A stretch of 7,860 bases of DNA. It comes from Pseudomonadota bacterium (GTDB lineage: Bacteria > Pseudomonadota > Gammaproteobacteria > Steroidobacterales > Steroidobacteraceae). The stretch's first letter is position 1; each line of letters opens with the position of its first letter. The stretch spans positions 1 to 7,860 of the forward strand of contig JAJXZV010000448.1 of assembly GCA_021779875.1 (NCBI GenBank), given 5' to 3'. The position numbers were made by a program, and so were the translations under genes. Positions 1 to 5,933 of the stretch are shown here, one piece after another. A model generated the notes under the pieces. It was not told the origin of the DNA, searched no databases, and worked only from the letters and a program-made list of their open reading frames with translations.

Positions 1-916
1 TGCGCGTGACCAGCGAGTCGAGCTTGTGCGCATCCACCCGCACCATCTGGGCGGCGTCGCTCGCGCCCGGTGCCCGCGCGGGCATCGCCGGCGGCGCGGA
101 TGGCGGCGATGGCGCGGGCGCGGATGTGGCGGGCGCGGATGTGGCGGGCGCGGATGGCGCGGCCGCGGATGGCGCAAGCACCGGTGGCGCCGGCGGGCGC
201 AGAGTCAGGGTGCAGTCTTCGCGCACGAACTCGAAGGCCCCCTCGATGCGCTCGCGATCGGCGTCGGTCGAGAACTCGAGTTCGAAACCCAGGTAGCAGG
301 TCTCCGGCTGCATCTCCTCGGGGCCCGGCAGCGAATCGTCCTGCACCGTGACCGCGCGCAATTCTCCGAAGGTCTGCAGATATCGGATGAATCCCAGCGG
401 GTCCATGCCGGCCTGGAGCACCTCGGGTCCGAAGCGCACCGAGATTCCCCAGGTCGCGGCGTGTGCCGGCGCCGGCTCGGGACGGGAGCGCTCGCCGTGC
501 GCGGGCGGGTCCTTGCCCGGGGAGTCGGGCAACAGCCCGCGCAGCCCCTCGAGCAGTTCGGCGCCGCGCGCCTCGAGCGCCGCATCCGGCTGCTCGTGAC
601 CGGCGACGGCGCGGGCGATCAGTGATTCGGCATGGTCCTTGCTCGCGAGCAGCCGCGTGACCAAGTCCCGACTGAGCGGCATCGCGCCTTGGCGCACCCG
701 GTCGAGCACGTTCTCGACCACGTGCATGAACCCGACGACGTCGCCGAGGCCGAACAGGCCGGCGGAGCCCTTGATGGTATGCGCGCTGCGAAAGATGAGG
801 TGGATGATCTCGGGATCCGCGCCGCCGTCGGAATACTTCAGCAGGCCTTCCTCGAACTCGCGCAGCAGATCGGCGCTCTCGGCGATGAAGGTCGGCAGTG
901 CCGCGTCGAGGCTCAT
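1..916 (-). CDS. cheA: Chemotaxis histidine kinase CheA, N-terminal part (runs off left edge)
   Basis: This is the sensor kinase of the chemotaxis array. It autophosphorylates on a histidine under receptor control and passes the phosphate to CheY. The visible 305 residues open with an Hpt (P1) domain at about 1-105, with the phosphoacceptor His46 in AHTIKGSAGLFG. An acidic, proline-rich linker follows at about 130-153. A globular segment at about 155-240, beginning TWGISVRFGPEVL, occupies the P2 position. A second Ala/Pro/Ser linker spans 241-289. The last residues (MVRVDAHKLDSLVTR) match the start of the P3 dimerisation domain, so the ATPase and CheW-like domains lie beyond the edge. The ATG at 916-914 overlaps the stop of the STAS gene as ATGA, with a GAGG about 13 bases upstream. 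The reading frame is open to the window edge. Identity rests on the Hpt motif, the P3 start and the operon context. Confidence 0.95.
   Translation of the reverse strand, partial: MSLDAALPTFIAESADLLREFEEGLLKYSDGGADPEIIHLIFRSAHTIKGSAGLFGLGDVVGFMHVVENVLDRVRQGAMPLSRDLVTRLLASKDHAESLIARAVAGHEQPDAALEARGAELLEGLRGLLPDSPGKDPPAHGERSRPEPAPAHAATWGISVRFGPEVLQAGMDPLGFIRYLQTFGELRAVTVQDDSLPGPEEMQPETCYLGFELEFSTDADRERIEGAFEFVREDCTLTLRPPAPPVLAPSAAAPSAPATSAPATSAPAPSPPSAPPAMPARAPGASDAAQMVRVDAHKLDSLVTR
116..175. repeat. 15-bp tandem repeat inside the cheA linker
   Basis: There are four in-frame copies of a 15-base unit. Copies 1 and 2 (116-130 and 131-145) are identical, gggcgcggatgtggc. Copies 3 and 4 (146-160 and 161-175) differ at a few bases. 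On the minus strand each unit encodes a five-residue Ala/Pro/Ser(/Thr) block (SAPAT-like) in the flexible linker ahead of the CheA dimerisation domain. Because the unit is a multiple of three, copy-number change would alter linker length without breaking the frame. Confidence 0.85.
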
Positions 917-1257
917 CGGCCGGCGGCCTCGTCCGGCGTCTTCACCCAGTCGGTGAGCCGGCACAACCCTAGAACCTCCCGCACCACGGGGCTGGGCGCC
1001 GCGAGCTGCAGGGCGCGGCCGTCTTCGGCGGCGAGCCGGCGCGCCATGAACAGGATCTGCAGGCCGGCCGTGTCGAATTCGGTGACGTCGGACAGATCGA
1101 GCAGGGTGGTGCGGCGATGGCGGCGCAGCGCCGCGCACAGATCGGCCTTAAGCGATAGCGCGGCCTGGACGGTCATCTCGCCGCGGATTCGCACGCACCC
1201 CTTGCGATGGACCACGGCCGTGGCGCCATCGCCGTCCTCGCCGCGGTCCGCGCTCAC
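913..1257 (-). CDS. Single-domain STAS protein (anti-sigma-factor-antagonist-like) in chemotaxis operon
   Basis: A 114-residue protein that is essentially one STAS domain, as in SpoIIAA and RsbV. The family core is visible at about 52-69 (LLDLSDVTEFDTAGLQIL), where the D-[ST]-x-G loop normally carries the phosphorylatable residue. Here the loop is D62-T63-A64-G65, so only a threonine hydroxyl is available. I chose the GTG start at 1257: it forms a GTGA overlap with the cheY stop, and the first in-frame ATG lies 63 bases further upstream, inside cheY. Starting at that ATG would add an Arg-rich tail that reads as cheY's shadow. The stop overlaps the cheA start as ATGA. Stand-alone STAS genes between cheY and cheA are seen in some proteobacterial che operons, but their role is not settled. 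No partner anti-sigma kinase is visible here. The domain call is firm; the function is inferred. Confidence 0.88.
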   Translation of the reverse strand: MSADRGEDGDGATAVVHRKGCVRIRGEMTVQAALSLKADLCAALRRHRRTTLLDLSDVTEFDTAGLQILFMARRLAAEDGRALQLAAPSPVVREVLGLCRLTDWVKTPDEAAGR

Positions 1258-1622
1258 GCGAGAACCAGTTTCGAGACGGCGTCGACCAGCGCCTTCGGCG
1301 CGAACGGCTTGACGATCCACGCCTTGGCGCCCGCGGCCCGGCCCTCCTGCTTCATGTTCTCGCCGGCTTCCGTGGTGAGCATGATGACCGGCGTGAACTT
1401 GCAGGTGGGATGGCGCTTGACCTCCTTCAGGAAGGCGATGCCGTCCATCACCGGCATGTTGACGTCGCTGATGATGAGGTGGATGCGCTTGCCGCCGAGC
1501 TTTGCGAGGCCGTCGCTCCCGTCCGTGGCCTCGACGACCTCGTAGCCGGCCTCGCGCAGGGCGATGCCTGCGACCGTGCGCACCGAAGCGGAGTCATCGA
1601 CCAGGAGAATAGTCTTTGCCAT
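1254..1622 (-). CDS. cheY: CheY-type single-domain response regulator
   Basis: A 122-residue receiver domain with no output domain, the usual size of CheY. It should receive phosphate from CheA and carry the signal, normally to the flagellar switch. All key residues are present: the acidic pocket D9-D10, phosphoacceptor D53 in IISDVNMPVMDG, switch threonine T83 (IMLTTE), W102 at the position of the conserved aromatic switch residue, and K105 in VKPF. The ATG at 1622 lies 20 bases after the receptor gene's stop, with an AAAGG ribosome-binding site just upstream. Its stop overlaps the GTG of the STAS gene. The sequence is closest in style to the CheY forms with NMPVMDGI and KFTPVIMLTTE that accompany STAS-cheA operons. 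It could be a cheY paralogue dedicated to this array, since other che clusters may exist elsewhere in the genome. Confidence 0.95.
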   Translation of the reverse strand: MAKTILLVDDSASVRTVAGIALREAGYEVVEATDGSDGLAKLGGKRIHLIISDVNMPVMDGIAFLKEVKRHPTCKFTPVIMLTTEAGENMKQEGRAAGAKAWIVKPFAPKALVDAVSKLVLA

Positions 1623-1642
1623 GGCTGCCTTTGCGGATGCTT

Positions 1643-2587
1643 CTAGAAGAACGTGATTTCCTGCGGCGCCACCGCCTGGGTCGCCAGGCCATCGTGATTG
1701 CGGCGCTGTTCGTCGGTCGTGTAGGAGCGGGCCATGTGATCCACGTGCATGCGCACCTGGTCCTCCAGGGCCATTTCGGACGCCGGACAGGGTTCGAGCG
1801 TGCCCACGCGCTCCATGCTCGAGACCACATGGCCCAGGATCTGACCGATCCGATCCTGGAACTGGAGCTTCACCAGGGACTCGCAGATCTCGGACTTGAT
1901 CTCCCCGCTTTCGCGGCCCGCCTGCTCGGCGATCTCCGTGAGACGGCGGGTGCGCTGTTGGAAGCGGTCGAGGACGGTGCGGATGTTCGCCTCGGAGGCC
2001 TCCACGGCGCGCTTGTCGTCGTTCGAGACGCGCTCGTTCTCGGCGCCGGTGTCCATCAGCGACTCGCTGATGCTCTGCACCGTGCTGGTGATGCGCTTGC
2101 CGGTGTCCCGCGACGCGACCGACAGGGCCCGAACCTCCTGCGCGACCACGGCGAACCCACGGCCGGATTCGCCCGCATGGGCAGCCTCGATCGCTGCGTT
2201 CAGCGCGAGCATGTTCGTCTTGAAGGCGATCTGCTCGACGTCCGCCGCCATTCTCTGCAGATCCTCGGTGTTGGCCACGAGCTTGCGGATGTTGCGCGCC
2301 AGATCGTCGCGGCTCCTCTGAATGGTGCGCAACGCCTCGACCACCTCGGCAAGGAGCCGGGCGCCTTCATCGGCCTCCCGGGCGACGTTCTGAGCGTTGG
2401 TCTCCTCGGGCGGGGCGCCGAGGGCGGCCTCCAGGCGCTCGACGATGCCGCTGAAGCGTGCGGTGAGCGCCACCACGGCCTCTTCGGTCTGCCGCCTCGC
2501 GGTCTCTATCTGGGTGGCCCAGATCGGCAGCGAATCGAGGCACACCTGACCCTGGACGAGCGCGTGTTCGGATTCCAAAGATGTCAT
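1643..2587 (-). CDS. Soluble methyl-accepting chemotaxis protein (cytoplasmic receptor)
   Basis: A 314-residue receptor-like signalling protein with no signal peptide and no hydrophobic segment, so it is cytoplasmic. It has no recognisable PAS, HAMP or ligand domain. Residues 1-110 are mostly helical, with a break at about 58-75. The hairpin tip that binds CheA and CheW is clear at about 117-155 ([20 protein letters not shown], then [14 protein letters not shown]). Against E. coli Tsr the tip has K123 for Q374, M126 for I377 and H137 for the trimer-contact R388; E134 is kept. The descending helix continues to about 260 ([16 protein letters not shown]). A roughly 45-residue flexible tail follows and ends in QEITFF. 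The ATG at 2587 has only a weak ribosome-binding site. The frame stays open upstream to a stop at 2693, but I saw no other convincing start. It is the first gene of the che operon. What it senses cannot be told from the sequence. Confidence 0.9.
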   Translation of the reverse strand: MTSLESEHALVQGQVCLDSLPIWATQIETARRQTEEAVVALTARFSGIVERLEAALGAPPEETNAQNVAREADEGARLLAEVVEALRTIQRSRDDLARNIRKLVANTEDLQRMAADVEQIAFKTNMLALNAAIEAAHAGESGRGFAVVAQEVRALSVASRDTGKRITSTVQSISESLMDTGAENERVSNDDKRAVEASEANIRTVLDRFQQRTRRLTEIAEQAGRESGEIKSEICESLVKLQFQDRIGQILGHVVSSMERVGTLEPCPASEMALEDQVRMHVDHMARSYTTDEQRRNHDGLATQAVAPQEITFF

Positions 2588-2672
2588 TCGCGGGGCGCAC
2601 TCGCTCGGTGAGAATGAGGATCCGCGGGGTACCGGCGCCTTGCTGGAAGGGCACGCGCGCCCCGCGAGCCCT

Positions 2673-2699
2673 ATGTCGGCGATTGCCGGGAGTTATTGA
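2673..2699 (-). promoter_or_regulatory. Candidate sigma-28 (FliA) promoter for the chemotaxis operon
   Basis: Read on the minus strand, a TCAAT -35 element (2695-2699) is followed by 14 bases and then GCCGACAT (2673-2680). The FliA consensus as commonly described is TAAAG or TCAAG, 14 bases, then GCCGATAA, so spacing is exact, with 4 of 5 and 6 of 8 bases matching. Transcription would start near 2663 and give a leader of about 75 bases before the receptor ATG. It is a pattern match only, but it is the expected promoter class for a chemotaxis operon. Confidence 0.45.
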
Positions 2700-2723
2700 G
2701 AGGCCTTCGGCGGATTGCCGGGG
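2676..2723. repeat. Pair of direct repeats upstream of the chemotaxis operon
   Basis: The motif tcggcgattgccggg (2676-2690) recurs as tcggcggattgccgggg (2707-2723). The two are the same apart from one inserted G, and start 31 bases apart, about three helical turns. The first copy contains the -10 element of the candidate FliA promoter. The second has a GCCGA core but no well-spaced -35. They may be a duplicated promoter or two sites for a regulator. The rest of the 197-base gap (2588-2777 plus neighbours) shows no gene and no convincing terminator. Confidence 0.6.
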
Positions 2724-2777
2724 ACCTCTTGCGCCAAATGAGACGGCCGCCACATTCGCGCGCCGTCGGGGCGCCCT

Positions 2778-3968
2778 CTACAGAGCCAGGTAGTTTCTCT
2801 GGTTGAGGAATCGCATGAAATCAGACTGGGTGACGATCCCGATGATGCGACGCTCGTCGTCCACGACCGGAATGTGGTGGTGACCGGTCTCGGTGAACAG
2901 GTGCATGAGATCCACCGCATGCCGGTCCTGATGGGCCACCGTGGTGTGATGGGTCATGATCTGGCCGACGACTTCGGGCTTTTCGGAGTGGTTCAGCCCG
3001 TCGGGAAGGACGAATTTCCGGAGGCTCGCGCCGAATCCGATGTGTCCGTCGACGTGCGTGCCGCGCATGAAGTCCCACATGGTCACGATCCCGATGACCC
3101 GGCGCACCCGGTCGACCACCGGCAGGGCCTTGATCTTGTGGGTCCTCATCAGAGCCCACGCCTCCAGGAGGGTGGAGCCGAACTCCACCGAGATCACGCT
3201 GGGTGTCATGACGTCCTTGCAGCGAACGTCGCCCATCCGGCGCCGATAGCCTTCGAGCTCCGCGCCGGCCAGCAGGGTGCCCAGGTCGTCCCGGCTGACG
3301 TCGAGGACCTGGTTGTATCGCGCCAGGACCGCGTCCAGATCGCGCGCATCGAATCGCGCGCCGGTGCCGGGCGCGGGCGTCGGCGTGTTGACCTGCACGT
3401 GCGGATAGCGCCGGCCGGTCAGCGTGTTGTAGGCGATGCCGGCGGCGACCAGCAGCGCGGAGTTCAGGAGCGCGGTGCCCGGGGGGAAATGGCCGCCCGC
3501 CGAGTGCACCAGCACGCCCGACAGCGCCATGGCCCCTCCGGGCGGGTGCAGGCAGCGAAGGGACGTCATGACGAGGATCGCCAGCGAGACCGCTGCGGCT
3601 GCGGCGATGATGGGATCGGGAATCCAGGCCGCGCACCCGAGGCCGATCAGGCAGGAGATGGTGTTGCCGCCGATGACGGACCAGGGTTGCGCCAGCGGGC
3701 TCGCGGGCACGGCAAAGACCAGGACCGCGCTCGCGCCGAGCGGCGCCACGAGCCACGCGGTCATCGCCGGCGCTCCGATCAGCAGGCGGCAGGTGGCGGC
3801 CGCGAAGAAGATCCCGACGAACCCGCCGGCGAATGCGCGCAGCCGCTCGCGCGCATTGATGGCCATCGGCGCGGGCAGGAATGCCTGGAGCCAGTTCGGC
3901 AGACGCAGCAGTGGCGCGGCGCCGGCGTGGTCACGCCGCGGTCCGGAGGAAGATGTGCCGTTGGTCAT
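2778..3968 (-). CDS. HPP-family integral membrane protein with tandem CBS domains
   Basis: A 396-residue inner-membrane protein fused to a cytoplasmic sensor module. After a short polar N-terminus, hydrophobic segments lie at about 45-65, 71-87, 97-116, 119-135 and 163-181. The family signature HPP is at 141-143 in LRCLHPPGGAMAL. A linker of about 60 residues leads to two CBS domains: the first at about 250-305 (CKDVMTPSVISVE to IGIVTMWDFMRG), the second at about 335-388 (VGQIMTHHTTVA to IGIVTQSDFMRFL). CBS pairs usually bind adenine nucleotides or similar ligands and gate the attached protein. HPP-domain proteins have been linked to nitrite transport in plants and cyanobacteria; whether this one moves nitrite is not shown. 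The ATG at 3968 has a weak CGGA upstream. It is co-directional with the che operon but 190 bases apart, so it is probably a separate unit. Confidence 0.9.
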   Translation of the reverse strand: MTNGTSSSGPRRDHAGAAPLLRLPNWLQAFLPAPMAINARERLRAFAGGFVGIFFAAATCRLLIGAPAMTAWLVAPLGASAVLVFAVPASPLAQPWSVIGGNTISCLIGLGCAAWIPDPIIAAAAAVSLAILVMTSLRCLHPPGGAMALSGVLVHSAGGHFPPGTALLNSALLVAAGIAYNTLTGRRYPHVQVNTPTPAPGTGARFDARDLDAVLARYNQVLDVSRDDLGTLLAGAELEGYRRRMGDVRCKDVMTPSVISVEFGSTLLEAWALMRTHKIKALPVVDRVRRVIGIVTMWDFMRGTHVDGHIGFGASLRKFVLPDGLNHSEKPEVVGQIMTHHTTVAHQDRHAVDLMHLFTETGHHHIPVVDDERRIIGIVTQSDFMRFLNQRNYLAL

Positions 3969-4007
3969 GTCGTCCGTTTCGAGTGCCGTCGCGGGATGTA
4001 CCCGTCT

Positions 4008-4031
4008 AAAAAAAGGTCCGCCCGGCGGGAC
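4008..4031 (-). terminator. Terminator-like hairpin plus T tract in the leader of the HPP-CBS gene
   Basis: On the minus strand a short GC stem (CCGC, loop, GCGG within CCGCCGGGCGG, 4018-4028) is followed by ACC and seven T (4008-4014). This is the shape of a weak intrinsic terminator. It lies about 40 bases upstream of the HPP-CBS start codon, and no minus-strand gene ends here, so it would act on that gene's own leader (an attenuator) or shield it from upstream antisense transcription. The stem is only four or five base pairs, so confidence is limited. Confidence 0.3.
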
Positions 4032-4048
4032 GATGGCCGGGGCGCGCG

Positions 4049-4078
4049 ATCATACCGCAGCCCGCGGCCCGGTGTCCG
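4049..4078 (-). promoter_or_regulatory. Candidate sigma-70 promoter for the HPP-CBS gene
   Basis: On the minus strand CGGACA (4073-4078) and TATGAT (4049-4054) are separated by 18 bases. The -10 matches 5 of 6 and the -35 matches 4 of 6 consensus bases. The predicted start near 4042 would place the hairpin and T tract of 4008-4031 immediately inside the transcript. Confidence 0.35.
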
Positions 4079-4153
4079 CGATCCCCCACTCCCGCGGTGC
4101 GCCCATTCCGTGTGAAGATGAGCCCTCCATGGACGAAACATGACGGGGATGTA

Positions 4154-5929
4154 ATGAATCGTTGGAATCGACTAGCCGGGATGAGGCTCATGGCCGCCCT
4201 CGTGGGCGCGGGCATCGTGGGCGGCGTCGCGCTCGGCGCGCCGGCACGCGGCGGTGCAGCGGTGACCCTCTATTACGATGCCCAGGTATTCACCGCCGAA
4301 CCGGCCCGTCCCTATGCCGAGGCGGTGGCCGTTCGCGGCGATCGAATCCTGGCGGTGGGCGATCTCGCCGCCGTCGAGCGGGCCGCCGGGCCGGGCGCCC
4401 GGAAGGTCGATCTGAAGGGCAAGTTCCTGATGCCCGGCATGATCGACGCGCACGCCCATCCGATCGCCGGCGGCCTGACGCTCATCCAGGCGAATTTCCC
4501 GAACACGCGGGATTCGATCCCCGAGCTCACGCGGTTCGTGGCCGAGCACGTCAGGGCGAAGGACAGCCGTCTGGGGGACGTGCTGGTGATCAACGGCATC
4601 GATATCGGCTACTGGGCGCACGCGGCGCAGATCGACGCCGCGCTGAGCGGCGGCGCCTACGCCGACCAGCCCATCGTCTTGAACGGCTCGGACGGACACA
4701 CGGCCTGGGCCAACGCGGCGGCCCGAGGCCGCGCCGGGATCACGGCGCCGTATCTGCGGGGCCTCACGCAGGGGCAGCGGCAGTGCTACGGCTTCGACAC
4801 CGCCTCGCTCGAGCCGAATGGGTTCATGGTCGACGCATGCAAGGTCAAGTTGGACGAGAGCCTGCCCGCGCCCTCGGCCGAGGAGATGCTGCGCGCCGGC
4901 GAGGCGGCCGTGCATTACATGAACGGGTTGGGAATCACCGGGTGGCTCGACGCCGCGGTCAGCGGTGTGGTCGGCGGCGCGGTTCCCGCCCGCGTCGATG
5001 ATCCGGGCTTTCTGCCGGTGTACGAGGCCCTGGCGAAGCGGGGCGGGCTGAGCGCCCACGTGGTCGCCTACCCGGTCGTCAAGCCGGACCTCGGCAGCGC
5101 GCAGATCGACGTGGTGCAGGCGCTGCAGGCGCGGTACCGCGGCATCCCGAATCTCGTCATCCCGGGACTCAAGGTCTTTGCTGACGGCGTCGTGGAGACG
5201 CCCTCGCAGACCGCGGCGCTCACCCAGCCCTACCTCGATACGGGACGGTCCGGGGAATTGCTGTTCACGCCCGCGAAGATGAATGCGCTGGTCAGCGAGG
5301 CGGCCCGGCGCGGCCTCAACGTGCACATCCACGCGATCGGCGATCGGGCGGTGAAGGCCTCGCTCGACGCCTTCGAGGCGGCCCGCAAGGCCAACCCGCG
5401 CTCCGATCTGCCGTTCTCGCTGACCCACGCGCAGTTCGTCGATCCGGAGGACATCCCGCGGTTCGCGCGGCTGCGCGTGATCGCGGCGCTGCAGCTCCTG
5501 TGGGCGGTGGCGGATCCGAGCACCAACGAACAGGTGAAGCCGTACGTCGCGCCGTCGATCTACCGCTGGATGTATCCGGCGCGCTCCATGCTCGATGCCG
5601 GTGCGGTGATCGCCGGCGCCAGCGATTGGCCGGTCAGCACGGCCAACCCCTTCGAGGCCATCTATCAAGCCGAGACGCGCGCGGGTCCTCAAGGGGTGTT
5701 GGACGCGTCGCAGCGGATGCCGCGCGAAGCGATGCTCTACGCGTACACCCGCAATGCCGCCATGGTGTTGGGCGAGCTGCCGCGGATCGGTTCGATCGCG
5801 CCGGGCAAGCGCGCCGATCTCGCCCTGATCGATCGGGATCTGCTGACCGTTCCCGCCGAGGAGATGAAGGGCGCGGCCGTGCTGTTCACCGTCTGGGCGG
5901 GCAAGATCGTGTACGGACACGAACCCTAG
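4154..5929 (+). CDS. Exported YtcJ-like metal-dependent amidohydrolase (amidohydrolase family 3)
   Basis: A 591-residue hydrolase of the amidohydrolase superfamily, in the branch with YtcJ and N-substituted formamide deformylases. It should cleave an amide-type bond with bound metal; the substrate cannot be read from sequence. The N-terminus looks like a Sec signal peptide: basic residues at 2-11, a hydrophobic core at about 13-29, and likely cleavage near residues 32-36. Metal-ligand motifs appear in order: H100 and H102 (MIDAHAHP), K340 as the probable carboxylated lysine (GLKVFADGVVE), H391 and H393 (VHIHAIGD), H425 (LTHAQF) and D491 (GASDWPVS). The C-terminal beta segment (GSIAPGKRADLALID) is typical. 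I chose the ATG at 4154, preceded by GGGG about seven bases away, over a GTG at 4097 or ATG at 4118, since only this start puts the signal peptide at the N-terminus. No clear promoter is seen upstream. Confidence 0.92.
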   Translation: MNRWNRLAGMRLMAALVGAGIVGGVALGAPARGGAAVTLYYDAQVFTAEPARPYAEAVAVRGDRILAVGDLAAVERAAGPGARKVDLKGKFLMPGMIDAHAHPIAGGLTLIQANFPNTRDSIPELTRFVAEHVRAKDSRLGDVLVINGIDIGYWAHAAQIDAALSGGAYADQPIVLNGSDGHTAWANAAARGRAGITAPYLRGLTQGQRQCYGFDTASLEPNGFMVDACKVKLDESLPAPSAEEMLRAGEAAVHYMNGLGITGWLDAAVSGVVGGAVPARVDDPGFLPVYEALAKRGGLSAHVVAYPVVKPDLGSAQIDVVQALQARYRGIPNLVIPGLKVFADGVVETPSQTAALTQPYLDTGRSGELLFTPAKMNALVSEAARRGLNVHIHAIGDRAVKASLDAFEAARKANPRSDLPFSLTHAQFVDPEDIPRFARLRVIAALQLLWAVADPSTNEQVKPYVAPSIYRWMYPARSMLDAGAVIAGASDWPVSTANPFEAIYQAETRAGPQGVLDASQRMPREAMLYAYTRNAAMVLGELPRIGSIAPGKRADLALIDRDLLTVPAEEMKGAAVLFTVWAGKIVYGHEP

Positions 5930-5933
5930 CGGC

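Noticed and set aside
26..625. Plus-strand open frames of up to about 200 codons across the cheA region
   Set aside because: They lie opposite cheA, have Arg/Gly/Ala-rich low-complexity translations, and match no family. High-GC antisense shadows explain them.
1258..1320. Upstream ATG at 1320 as the start of the STAS protein
   Set aside because: It would place 21 Arg/Gly-rich residues fully inside cheY. The GTG at 1257 gives a standard four-base overlap and a normal STAS N-terminus.
1616..2611. 331-codon plus-strand frame across the receptor gene
   Set aside because: The minus-strand frame holds the conserved receptor hairpin; this one shows no domain, and its length follows from GC-rich codon bias.
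2735..2777. Intrinsic terminator after the HPP-CBS gene
   Set aside because: A GACGGC/GCCGTC stem can form with a 14-base loop, but no T tract follows, so it is too weak to annotate.
2874..4115. 413-codon plus-strand frame opposite the HPP-CBS gene
   Set aside because: The translation is His/Arg/Gly-rich without domains, while the opposite strand encodes a complete HPP-CBS protein.
4097..4153. GTG at 4097 as the amidohydrolase start
   Set aside because: It would put 19 polar residues ahead of a clear signal peptide; the ATG at 4154 has a better ribosome-binding site.
4172..5920. 582-codon minus-strand frame opposite the amidohydrolase
   Set aside because: It is very long, but compositionally odd (Arg/His/Asp-rich) and without motifs; the plus strand has all amidohydrolase motifs in order.
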